9,927 nucleotides of DNA from an uncultured Treponema sp. (GTDB lineage: Bacteria; Spirochaetota; Spirochaetia; Treponematales; Treponemataceae). The notes under the pieces were generated by a model. That model saw nothing but the letters and a program-made list of their open reading frames with translations. It did no database searches and was not told where the DNA came from. The first letter of the stretch is position 1. Every line of letters begins with the position of its first letter. The stretch is taken from positions 1 to 9,927 of the forward strand of contig CALCRU010000068.1 of the NCBI GenBank assembly GCA_937894335.1, written 5' to 3'. Of the stretch, positions 1 to 5,360 are shown one piece after another. The position numbers and the translations under genes were made by a program.

Positions 1-301
1 CGCTAGTTCCGCTGCTGTTTTTCATTTTTTCCTGCACATCGCTGGGCATTCCGTTATAGCCCTTAGAACCGCCTGTGTAACTACTTGAAGCAGATGCCGC
101 AGATGCATTTGCAGGACTTTCATTCTTTTCTGAGTTACTTGCGGACACAGGTATATTGCTGGGCATGCCGTTTTTTCCATAATTGCCACCACCGTTCACA
201 AGACGAAGCTCATCCCGAGTAAGTTCATGGCAGGTTGCAAGAAACGCCTTCTGCTCGGGAGTTAGTTCATATACGACTTTCTTTTTGCTAAACAGTTTCA
301 T
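1..301 (-). CDS. Second GG-leader, Ser-rich secreted cargo protein (5' part only, cut by window edge)
   Basis: The visible 100 codons begin MKLFSKKKVVYELTPEQ and contain LTRDELRLVNGG, which fits the double-glycine leader pattern (L-12, T-11, E-8, L-7, V-4, G-2, G-1). Cleavage is expected after residue 38. The mature part opens GNYGKNGMPSNIP, repeats an NGMPSD motif further on and enters a Ser-rich linker at the window edge. It is collinear without gaps with the start of the complete cargo gene at 3815-5182 (offset 4881). I count 18 mismatches in 300 bases by eye, about 94% identity, and few change residues (D40N, R43K, G71A). It lies directly after tolC behind its own copy of the shared promoter cassette. 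The ATG is preceded by GGAGGT with only one base of spacing. The C-terminal domain, and so its activity, is outside the window. Probably a paralogous toxin or bacteriocin precursor exported by the same system. Confidence 0.85.
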   Translation of the reverse strand, partial: MKLFSKKKVVYELTPEQKAFLATCHELTRDELRLVNGGGNYGKNGMPSNIPVSASNSEKNESPANASAASASSSYTGGSKGYNGMPSDVQEKMKNSSGTS

Positions 302-307
302 ACCTCC

Positions 308-365
308 AGTATACACTACATTCCTGTGAGCGCAAGGGGCTTTTTATAGAATGTGACCAAGGTCA
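308..365 (-). promoter_or_regulatory. Promoter cassette copy A (drives second cargo gene)
   Basis: Read on the minus strand: dyad TGACC-TT-GGTCA (354-365), 18 bases, -35-like TTGCGC (330-335), 16-base spacer, -10 TATACT (308-313), GGAGGT, then the ATG at 301. The dyad is a perfect 5-bp inverted repeat around TT. The tolC stop codon ends five bases from it. The same parts with the same spacing occur five more times in the window, which is the main support. Promoter function is inferred. Confidence 0.7.
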
Positions 366-370
366 TATTT

Positions 371-1783
371 TTACTTTGCACGCATGTTTAGGAGTAACCA
401 GTTTAGGTACCAGATACTGTCGTCCATGTTGGAAATGCTGTCTTCCATGTTAAGGTATGCGGTCTCCGCCTGCAACAGTTCAAGTTCAGTGCATCGTCCT
501 GCACCGAACAGCTGTTCTGCCGATTGAAGTATTGACTTTCTGTTTTCAAGGCTTTCATTAAGTTCCACTCTCTGCGAAAGTGAGTCCTCCAGGACGCGAA
601 CATAGTAGCGCACTGTTTCCTTTAAAGCGCGGTCATAGGCTTCCAGCTGTTCTTCTGCATTAGCCTCTGAAAAATCATATTCAAGAAATTCTGTCTTTCT
701 TCTTCCGTCCATAATGGGAGACAGGTCAAGTCCAACCGTCACGGCCCACAGGAAGCCTTCTCGACTTCGGAAGAGGCTTAGGGGGCTTTCAAAGGAATAC
801 GCCTCGGACACACCCTCCACGGAACCTGATACGGTAAGCACGGGTGCATAGGAAAGGCGAGCCATGGACTTCTGAAAAGAAACTTGCTGACGCTGGATTT
901 CCAAAAGAGACCTCTGGGCATCGGTGGCATTCATGGCAAGGCTCTGCACGAGAAGTTCTTCGTCTACCGCACAGAAGAGGCTTCTAAATTCATCATCGGC
1001 AGGACAGTTGAGTAGGGAGGCTACCTGCATAAGGAGTTCTTCCCTAGTCCGCTCGCATGTCTTTACCTGATTCCTGTAAGACGAAAGGGACTCTTCCGCA
1101 GAAAAGATATCGCTCAAAGTGCACTGCCCCTTACCGTAGCGCTCAATGGAAACCTCCAGTATTTTTTGCGCAATGTCAAGGTTTCGTACTGCACTGGAAA
1201 AATTCCTCTCGTTACCCCTTAGCTGTATGTAAAGTCCCAGACATTGCCTTACCACGCCTTCTTCCGCAAGCGCATAGGAAAGGCTTCTGGCTTCAAGGGA
1301 CAAATGCAGCTGGCTTTTTAAGGGATTCTCTCTTGTGCCAGAAGACCATAGGGGAATTGAGACAGACATTGATGCCGAAACTACATCAGAGTAGCCGAGG
1401 TTGGAAAAGTCATGGGGCAATGCTGCCTCAAGCGACTGCTTTTCCATCGTTACGGAACCCGTAAGGCTGAGGGAAATTCCGCCGGGAAGCATCTGCGAAA
1501 CAGTTGTCGTCAGTCCGGCCTCGTAGGGAGCCATCATTGTGGATTCAGGAATGTTTGAAAAGGTGTTTGCCGCTGATATGGAAAATCCAGTCCTGTAGTT
1601 TTCAAGCCACCGGGAATAGTTTCGTTCTGCAATAATAAGATTGCGTCTTGCATTCTGCATGTCCAGACTGGTTTCTTCCGCATGAAGGAGTATGAAGTCA
1701 AGGGTAGGGTTTCCAGTCTGTGCAGGACATTTCGTAAATGCAAGGAAGACCATCATGCAGAGAACAAGGCGTTTGTTTTTCAT
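371..1783 (-). CDS. tolC-like: TolC-family outer-membrane efflux/secretion channel
   Basis: The 470-residue product has an N-terminal signal sequence (KNKRLVLCMMVFLAF) and two similar halves of long amphipathic helices alternating with strand-rich segments (such as LSLTGSVTMEK and LTVSGSVEGVS). This is the usual layout and length of outer-membrane efflux proteins. It would form the outer-membrane duct for the ABC transporter and HlyD adaptor encoded at 6376-9679. I chose the ATG at 1783 over the GTG at 1792 because the GGTGG beside the GTG can then serve as a ribosome-binding site. A Cys at residue 19 (FTKC-PAQ) does not fit a standard lipobox well, so lipidation is possible but not claimed. 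It lies among cargo and immunity genes rather than beside the transporter, but carries the same promoter cassette, so co-expression is likely. A generic drug-efflux role is less likely in this context. Confidence 0.88.
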   Translation of the reverse strand: MKNKRLVLCMMVFLAFTKCPAQTGNPTLDFILLHAEETSLDMQNARRNLIIAERNYSRWLENYRTGFSISAANTFSNIPESTMMAPYEAGLTTTVSQMLPGGISLSLTGSVTMEKQSLEAALPHDFSNLGYSDVVSASMSVSIPLWSSGTRENPLKSQLHLSLEARSLSYALAEEGVVRQCLGLYIQLRGNERNFSSAVRNLDIAQKILEVSIERYGKGQCTLSDIFSAEESLSSYRNQVKTCERTREELLMQVASLLNCPADDEFRSLFCAVDEELLVQSLAMNATDAQRSLLEIQRQQVSFQKSMARLSYAPVLTVSGSVEGVSEAYSFESPLSLFRSREGFLWAVTVGLDLSPIMDGRRKTEFLEYDFSEANAEEQLEAYDRALKETVRYYVRVLEDSLSQRVELNESLENRKSILQSAEQLFGAGRCTELELLQAETAYLNMEDSISNMDDSIWYLNWLLLNMRAK

Positions 1784-1818
1784 CAGCACCACCGTTTCAG
1801 AAACAGTTTGAGTTACCT

Positions 1819-1877
1819 AGCATACAACCACATCTCTGTGAGCGCAAGGGGCTTTTTGCAAGATGTGACCAAGGTCA
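1819..1877 (-). promoter_or_regulatory. Promoter cassette copy B (drives tolC) with a degenerate cargo start
   Basis: Minus strand: perfect dyad TGACC-TT-GGTCA (1866-1877), 18 bases, TTGCGC (1842-1847), 17-base spacer, TATGCT (1819-1824). Downstream, the sequence AAACTGTTT aligns with codons 2-4 of the cargo genes, but the ATG that precedes them there is disrupted here (AGGTAACTCAAACTG against AGGTATGAAACTG). The next usable start is the tolC ATG, so unlike the cargo copies this one gives an ordinary 5' UTR of about 30 nt. Confidence 0.65.
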
Positions 1878-1885
1878 TATTTAGA

Positions 1886-2371
1886 TTATACAAAAGGCTT
1901 ATTCTTCGAACATATTTTGAGAATATCTGCTTCTGTTACATCAGATTTTGAGACATGCTTTAGGTATTCTAAAAGGTTAACCATGCTTTCCGTCTCGCAA
2001 TCAAACATAAAACATTCCTCATAGTCTGAATCTATTTTTTTGATATAAACATTAAGGCAGATTCCATTCTGAGAAACCCTTGTCAAATGCAACCCTTCCG
2101 ACTTTAGCTCTTTTATAACGAAAGGAGCTACCATTAAAAAATGATTTTGTAACATTCTTAATGAATAGGCATTTTTTCCTTTCCAGATAGCGCTAAAGAA
2201 ACAGGAGCCAGAAAAAAAACATGCAGTAATAAGTGGAATTTTAAATTGTCCACGGGAATCAGAATACAACACAAAAAAAAAGAGAGGAAAAGAAACCACA
2301 GCAAAAATCAACGAGACAAAGACTTCGTCTGTTGCATAACAGTCATTAAAAAAGACATACTTTTTTTTCAT
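1886..2371 (-). CDS. Two-helix membrane protein, putative immunity protein (161 aa)
   Basis: I do not recognise a named family. The protein has two predicted N-terminal transmembrane segments (about residues 17-36, VFVSLIFAVVSFPLFFFVLY, and 45-63) and a soluble C-terminal domain of about 95 residues. That domain has a strand followed by a helix (ECFMFDCETESMVNLLEYLKHV, then VTEADI). The topology matches the neighbours at 2528-3100 and 3284-3802, so I treat the three as one divergent family. One of them directly follows a complete toxin-like gene, which suggests immunity. The ATG at 2371 has AGGA eight bases upstream, inside the end of the small ORF that stops three bases before it, so translation is probably coupled. 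It has no intact cargo partner, which makes it a candidate orphan immunity gene. It is rich in A/T runs. An unrelated accessory membrane protein remains possible. Confidence 0.7.
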   Translation of the reverse strand: MKKKYVFFNDCYATDEVFVSLIFAVVSFPLFFFVLYSDSRGQFKIPLITACFFSGSCFFSAIWKGKNAYSLRMLQNHFLMVAPFVIKELKSEGLHLTRVSQNGICLNVYIKKIDSDYEECFMFDCETESMVNLLEYLKHVSKSDVTEADILKICSKNKPFV

Positions 2372-2374
2372 CCA

Positions 2375-2485
2375 TCAGTTCCTCATAAAACTTTTTACAT
2401 AAGTTACGCCATATCGCGCATGAGAACCATGCTCATAAGCACCAGCATAAGGCTGAGGAAAAGACTTTTTGCTGAACAACTTCAT
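2375..2485 (-). CDS. 36-aa ORF, collapsed remnant of a cargo gene
   Basis: The reading frame is MKLFSKK followed directly by SFPQPYAGAYEHGS and then HARYGVTYVKSFMRN. These three blocks match residues 1-7, 225-238 and 443-454 of the 455-aa cargo. The leader with its GG site, the Ser-rich linker and nearly all of the C-terminal domain are missing. The first junction lies at an AGCAAAAAG motif that occurs twice in the intact gene (5162-5170 and 4511-4519), so slippage or recombination between those copies explains it. The frame stays open and ends three bases before the downstream membrane-protein gene. It may therefore survive only as a translational lead-in, or as a small peptide. Without a leader it should not be exported by this transporter. 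Calling it a real gene is uncertain; calling it a remnant is secure. Confidence 0.6.
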   Translation of the reverse strand: MKLFSKKSFPQPYAGAYEHGSHARYGVTYVKSFMRN

Positions 2486-2491
2486 ATCTAC

Positions 2492-2549
2492 AGTATACAC
2501 CACATTCCTGTGAGCGCAAGGGGCTCTTTACAGGATGTTACCAAGGTCA
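2492..2549 (-). promoter_or_regulatory. Promoter cassette copy C (drives first collapsed module)
   Basis: Minus strand: half-mutated dyad TGACC-TT-GGTAA (2538-2549), 18 bases, TTGCGC (2514-2519), 16-base spacer, TATACT (2492-2497), then GTAGAT and the ATG at 2485. The Shine-Dalgarno-like GGAGG of copies A and E is degraded here. The dyad lies inside the coding end of the upstream membrane-protein gene, whose stop codon is at 2528. Confidence 0.65.
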
Positions 2550-3100
2550 TATCTAGATTTTGGAGATTTTAATAAAAAAATGCAATTTGGTTTGATTTCA
2601 CAGTTTTTTTCACGCTCGTAGATATCGGGAAAATGAATAAATGGAGCTTCGCGGATCTTCTTGTCAAAGTCTTCGACCGTAACAGGACAATGCCTTGCCA
2701 AAGAAATAAACTCCTTTGCATTTTCAAAATTTTCAAGTGTAAAGCTGAAGTAAATACGCTTTCCTCCCGGAAGTCCATTTTCAACAACGAATGCAAATGT
2801 GCCGTATCTGCCGACCAGAACTTTCTGAATAACCAAAGTTTCAGGAGGCAAAGGAATTTCTCTCAAGGGCGTTGAATGATAAAAAAAATCTTCATGGACC
2901 GTGAAATCTCCATATAAACAAACTGAACAAATTATGCCAGCCAGTTCAACAATTAGAAAAACGAGAAAAAAAACACAGACGCTTTTTCCTATGAAATAGC
3001 AGGAGAAGAATGCTAAAAGCAGGAGAAAAGTATTGGACGCAAGAAATCTTGCATTAAATATCATTTTTAGAATTTTTCCTATAAGCGACTTTATATTCAC
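2528..3100 (-). CDS. Two-helix membrane protein, putative immunity protein (190 aa)
   Basis: Not a family I can name. It has two adjacent hydrophobic segments (about residues 21-38, ASNTFLLLLAFFSCYFIG, and 41-64) and then a soluble domain. Within that domain YGTFAFVVENG, IYFSFTLENFENAKEFISLA and VTVEDF line up by eye with YGVVACAFYENG, YLDFDLTKENYYALLKLI and ISAYDF of the 172-aa protein at 3284-3802. This is the clearest evidence that the small membrane proteins are homologous. Translation starts at GTG (3100) behind a G-rich ribosome-binding site. The last residues, YDLGNIL, are encoded by the promoter cassette itself, so the gene runs through the dyad. A fragment matching its 3' end also lies upstream of the intact cargo gene (5247-5284). 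It follows a collapsed cargo gene, so it is a likely orphan immunity gene. Confidence 0.7.
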   Translation of the reverse strand: MNIKSLIGKILKMIFNARFLASNTFLLLLAFFSCYFIGKSVCVFFLVFLIVELAGIICSVCLYGDFTVHEDFFYHSTPLREIPLPPETLVIQKVLVGRYGTFAFVVENGLPGGKRIYFSFTLENFENAKEFISLARHCPVTVEDFDKKIREAPFIHFPDIYEREKNCEIKPNCIFLLKSPKSRYDLGNIL

Positions 3101-3121
3101 AAGTCCCCCCCTCTCTACTCT

Positions 3122-3217
3122 TTATAAGAGGAAATTGTGAAGGTTACACCTGTACAAACCATGCTCATAAGCACCAGCATAAGGCTGAGGAAAAGACTTT
3201 TTGTTAAACAACTCCAT
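3122..3217 (-). pseudogene. 31-aa ORF, frameshifted remnant of a second cargo gene
   Basis: It starts MELFNKK, continues SFPQPYAGAYEHG and then goes out of frame and stops (LYRCNLHNFLL). In the next frame the same bases read TGVTFTISSYKE and stop at 3115, which resembles the cargo C-terminus GVTYTKSFF. The DNA from about 3158 to 3281 closely matches that of the other remnant module at about 2426-2549 and shares the join after the K-K codons, so both derive from one deleted ancestor or from two identical deletions. The leader, GG site and linker are lost. It lies 21 bases upstream of the 190-aa membrane-protein gene. It is a decayed gene, unless the short peptide has an unknown role. Confidence 0.65.
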
Positions 3218-3223
3218 ACCTCT

Positions 3224-3281
3224 AGTATACACCACATCTCTGTGAGCGCAAGGGGCTTTTTACAGGATGTTACCAAGGTCA
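3224..3281 (-). promoter_or_regulatory. Promoter cassette copy D (drives second collapsed module)
   Basis: Minus strand: half-mutated dyad TGACC-TT-GGTAA (3270-3281), 18 bases, TTGCGC (3246-3251), 16-base spacer, TATACT (3224-3229), AGAGGT and the ATG at 3217. It begins two bases after the stop codon of the 172-aa membrane-protein gene, so there is no room for a terminator between the modules. Confidence 0.65.
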
Positions 3282-3283
3282 TA

Positions 3284-3802
3284 TTAGGATCGTGATGGAG
3301 GTGCGAGGTTCCAACTGTTTGAGCCATCATATTTAGAGATCATCTGATAAAAGTCATAAGCAGATATATAACTTTTTGCAGAAGTTTGTATTAGTTTTAA
3401 AAGAGCATAATAGTTCTCTTTAGTAAGGTCGAAATCCAGATAATGAGAATTGCCGTTTTCATAAAATGCACATGCTACAACACCGTAGTACCTGTAAGCA
3501 AAACCATCTCGAGTCTTGCCGTACCAGCAGCCGTGAATCTCTGCATCCTGGGCTTTAAACACTCTTTTTCTAACGGAGTTTTTTAAAACAAATTCCCCTG
3601 AAGATTCAAATAAATCATTTTGTCGGATTGAAAAATAAATCAAACAGTATAGGGAAGCCAGAATCATCATCAGCAAAAGAGCCTTGAATATTTGATTAGA
3701 AGTTTTATCAATATGCATGAATATAACAAAAGCAAATGTAAATATTAAAAAAAAAGACACAGACGCCAAAACACATTTTTCCCTGTGAGTTTTCAAGATC
3801 AC
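3284..3802 (-). CDS. Two-helix membrane protein, probable cognate immunity protein of the intact cargo (172 aa)
   Basis: Two strongly hydrophobic segments (about residues 10-31, CVLASVSFFLIFTFAFVIFMHI, and 38-59) are followed by a soluble domain. Its blocks YGVVACAFYENG, YLDFDLTKENYYALLKLI and ISAYDFYQMISK align by eye with the 190-aa neighbour. It lies immediately downstream of the complete cargo gene, with 12 bases between stop and start. This is the position of an immunity gene in bacteriocin and polymorphic-toxin operons. An inner-membrane immunity protein would suggest a toxin that acts on, or enters through, the inner membrane. The start is ambiguous: GGAGG at 3805-3809 is only two bases from the GTG at 3802 but eight from an in-frame TTG at 3796, which would give 170 aa. 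The function is inferred from position and topology, since I know no characterised homologue. Confidence 0.75.
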   Translation of the reverse strand: MILKTHREKCVLASVSFFLIFTFAFVIFMHIDKTSNQIFKALLLMMILASLYCLIYFSIRQNDLFESSGEFVLKNSVRKRVFKAQDAEIHGCWYGKTRDGFAYRYYGVVACAFYENGNSHYLDFDLTKENYYALLKLIQTSAKSYISAYDFYQMISKYDGSNSWNLAPPSRS

Positions 3803-3814
3803 TACCTCCTGGTC

Positions 3815-5182
3815 TTAAAAAAAGGATTTTGTATATGTAACACCCACTCGGGCGTGTACCTCTAGTGGAAAAGCATTCGGTCCAATACCCAAACACGCAG
3901 ATGAACCTATAACCTCACCTTCGGAATTAATGATTAAATCCAAACCTCCTCCAAGTTCATTACCAACAGAGCCTCCAACTGCATAATACATTCCTGCAAA
4001 ATCCTCAAGACTTCTGTATTCTCCAACTTCGGCGCAAACTGATGCCGCAAGTCCTGCACCTGTTCCAGCCTCACCGGCGCCATACACACCCATGTGGTCT
4101 ATGTTAGCAGCAAAAATCATCGCACCCACAGTTTTTTTTATTGGATTTGTACTCATAAGCATCTTTAGGGTCTCATCATAGATAACCTCATTCTTTGGGT
4201 CAATATACACACCAGCATTCACAGCCTCAGAACCTGTAATCCATGTTGCAGAGGCAACTCCGCCATAGGTGTACACAGTCTTCTTGCCGTCATTCTTAAA
4301 CAGGGAGTCAAAGGCTCTGGAAAGCAATCCTTTCTTCTTTTCAGGAACTACAGGCTCTGATTGCAAGTCTGTACCATCATCCCCATTCGAAAGCGTGTTG
4401 GACTCTGCGTCAAAATCTTGGACAGGAGCGGATTTATTTTCCACATCGGATTTTTTTTCTTCCGCATAGGAACCATGTTCATACGCACCAGCATAAGGCT
4501 GAGGAAAAGACTTTTTGCTTTCACCCGAAGAACTTGTACCTCCAGAGGAAGATGTACTACCTGACGAAGAGTTTGAAGTACTTGAGGAAGCCTTGGAACT
4601 GCTTCCACTTGAGTAACTGCTACCGCTGGAACTTGTTGTTTTGTTTTCCGTCTTATGAGAAGTTTCTGCACTTTCGCCTGTGCCGCTAACACTTTCTTTC
4701 GCACCACTGTCAGTGGAACTATAGCTAGATGAGCTACTGCCTGTGCCAGACGAAGAAGTTCCGCTGGCATTTGTAGAACCGCTCGAAGCAGAAGAAGTAC
4801 TGCTTACATTCGAGGTCCCCGAAGATGAAGATGAAGATGAAGATGAAGATGAAGATGAAGATGAAGATGAAGATGACGAACCGCTAGTTCCGCTGCTGTT
4901 TTTCATTTTTTCCTGCACATCGCTGGGCATTCCGTTGTAGCCCTTAGAACCGCCTGTGTAACTGCTTGAACCAGATGCCGCTGATGCATTTGCTGGACTT
5001 TCATTCTTTTCTGAATTACTTGCGGACACAGGTATATTGCTGGGCATGCCATTTCTTCCATAATCGCCGCCCCCGTTCACAAGACGCAGTTCATCCCGAG
5101 TAAGTTCATGGCAGGTTGCAAGAAACGCCTTCTGTTCTGGAGTTAGTTCATATACGACTTTCTTTTTGCTGAACAACTTCAT
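3815..5182 (-). CDS. 455-aa GG-leader, Ser-rich secreted cargo, putative toxin/bacteriocin precursor
   Basis: Layout: residues 1-38 are a double-glycine leader (LTRDELRLVNGG at 27-38, matching the L-S/T-x-x-E-L-x-x-I/V-x-G-G consensus). At 39-95 is a short segment with two NGMPS-N/D motifs (44-49 and 83-88). About 96-224 is a Ser/Gly/Thr linker that includes 20 consecutive Ser at 102-121. At 225-238 is SFPQPYAGAYEHGS, then an acidic stretch. About 300-455 is a Gly/Ala-rich, probably strand-rich domain (GVYGAGEAGTGAGLAAS, GGSVGNELGGGLDLIINSEG) ending GVTYTKSFF. C39 transporters normally export short precursors, so this length is unusual. I chose the ATG at 5182 because its start is conserved in the copy at 301; the longer frame only reads through the promoter cassette. 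The next gene is a probable immunity gene. The activity of the C-terminal domain is unknown to me; an adhesin or surface role is an alternative. Confidence 0.85.
   Translation of the reverse strand: MKLFSKKKVVYELTPEQKAFLATCHELTRDELRLVNGGGDYGRNGMPSNIPVSASNSEKNESPANASAASGSSSYTGGSKGYNGMPSDVQEKMKNSSGTSGSSSSSSSSSSSSSSSSSSSSGTSNVSSTSSASSGSTNASGTSSSGTGSSSSSYSSTDSGAKESVSGTGESAETSHKTENKTTSSSGSSYSSGSSSKASSSTSNSSSGSTSSSGGTSSSGESKKSFPQPYAGAYEHGSYAEEKKSDVENKSAPVQDFDAESNTLSNGDDGTDLQSEPVVPEKKKGLLSRAFDSLFKNDGKKTVYTYGGVASATWITGSEAVNAGVYIDPKNEVIYDETLKMLMSTNPIKKTVGAMIFAANIDHMGVYGAGEAGTGAGLAASVCAEVGEYRSLEDFAGMYYAVGGSVGNELGGGLDLIINSEGEVIGSSACLGIGPNAFPLEVHARVGVTYTKSFF
4511..5170 (-). repeat. Pair of 9-bp direct repeats AGCAAAAAG bounding the leader and linker
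   Basis: Minus-strand AGCAAAAAG encodes S-K-K at residues 5-7 (5162-5170) and again at residues 222-224 (4511-4519). Both copies are in the same reading frame. Recombination between them removes one repeat plus the 642 bases between them (651 bp, 217 codons, in frame) and yields MKLFSKK-SFPQPY, which is exactly what the small ORF at 2375-2485 shows. The pair is a plausible deletion hot spot. Confidence 0.7.
4821..4874 (-). repeat. Hexanucleotide microsatellite, 9 units, encoding poly-Ser
   Basis: Nine perfect GAAGAT units on the plus strand encode alternating TCT/TCA serine codons on the minus strand, most of the 20-residue Ser run. The unit is six bases, so gain or loss of units keeps the frame and would change linker length by two Ser per unit rather than switch the gene off. 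Confidence 0.9.
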
Positions 5183-5183
5183 A

Positions 5184-5188
5184 CCTCC
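5184..5188 (-). promoter_or_regulatory. GGAGG beside the cargo start, unusual spacing
   Basis: GGAGG is one base from the ATG at 5182, too close for normal use, but seven bases from an in-frame TTG at codon 3 (5176). It also falls directly after the predicted -10, upstream of the expected transcription start, so a transcript from that promoter would not contain it. The real start could be a leaderless ATG or the TTG. Copy A has the same GGAGG-ATG spacing, with CTG at codon 3. Confidence 0.5.
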
Positions 5189-5246
5189 AGTATACACTAC
5201 ATTCCTGTGAGCGCAAGGGGCTTTTTGCAGGATGTTACCAAGGTCA
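5189..5246 (-). promoter_or_regulatory. Promoter cassette copy E (drives intact cargo gene)
   Basis: Minus strand: half-mutated dyad TGACC-TT-GGTAA (5235-5246), 18 bases, TTGCGC (5211-5216), 16-base spacer, TATACT (5189-5194), GGAGGT and the ATG at 5182. The predicted transcription start, seven bases after the -10, falls on the A of the ATG. Confidence 0.7.
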
Positions 5247-5284
5247 TATTTAGATTTTGGAGATTTTAATAAAAAATGCAAAAT
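5247..5284 (-). pseudogene. 3' remnant of an immunity gene
   Basis: This stretch matches bases 2550-2588, the coding end of the 190-aa membrane protein (LLKSPKS-R/K-YDLGNIL), with one base missing from the A run and few substitutions. It shows that the cargo cassette carries a piece of the upstream immunity gene with it, so module exchange probably used homology spanning the immunity 3' end and the promoter. Confidence 0.65.
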
Positions 5285-5310
5285 GGTGCCAAAATCATAT
5301 CAAAAAAAAA

Positions 5311-5339
5311 TGTACAAAACAGCATTATCATGCTATACT
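5311..5339 (+). promoter_or_regulatory. Sigma-70-like promoter of the regulator gene
   Basis: TGTACA (5311-5316), a 17-base spacer and TATACT (5334-5339) with an extended -10 TGC directly in front. The predicted start is about 5346, giving a leader of roughly 100 nt. It lacks the TGACC-TT-GGTCA dyad of the six minus-strand cassettes, which suggests separate control. Confidence 0.6.
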
Positions 5340-5360
5340 GGCAAAAAGGGAGAGTTTTTT

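Noticed and set aside
330..350. Rho-independent terminator from the GCAAGGGGCTTTTT sequence of the cassette
   Set aside because: The possible stem is only 3-4 bp and the T run would serve the plus strand, where no gene ends nearby.
1057..1464. Plus-strand 135-aa ORF inside tolC
   Set aside because: It is antisense to a strongly supported gene, has no recognisable domain and shows no ribosome-binding site worth noting.
1720..1783. TolC homologue as a lipoprotein
   Set aside because: There is a Cys at residue 19, but FTKC does not fit a usual lipobox and a plain signal peptide is equally possible, so I did not call it.
4743..4940. Plus-strand ORF with a long Asp/Glu repeat
   Set aside because: It is the complementary-strand reading of the cargo gene's poly-Ser microsatellite. 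It has no ribosome-binding site and lies wholly inside a well-supported gene.
5183..5281. N-terminal extension of the cargo protein (33 more residues)
   Set aside because: The extension only translates the promoter cassette and the immunity-gene remnant. The ATG at 5182 corresponds to the conserved start of the paralogue and gives a GG leader of normal length.
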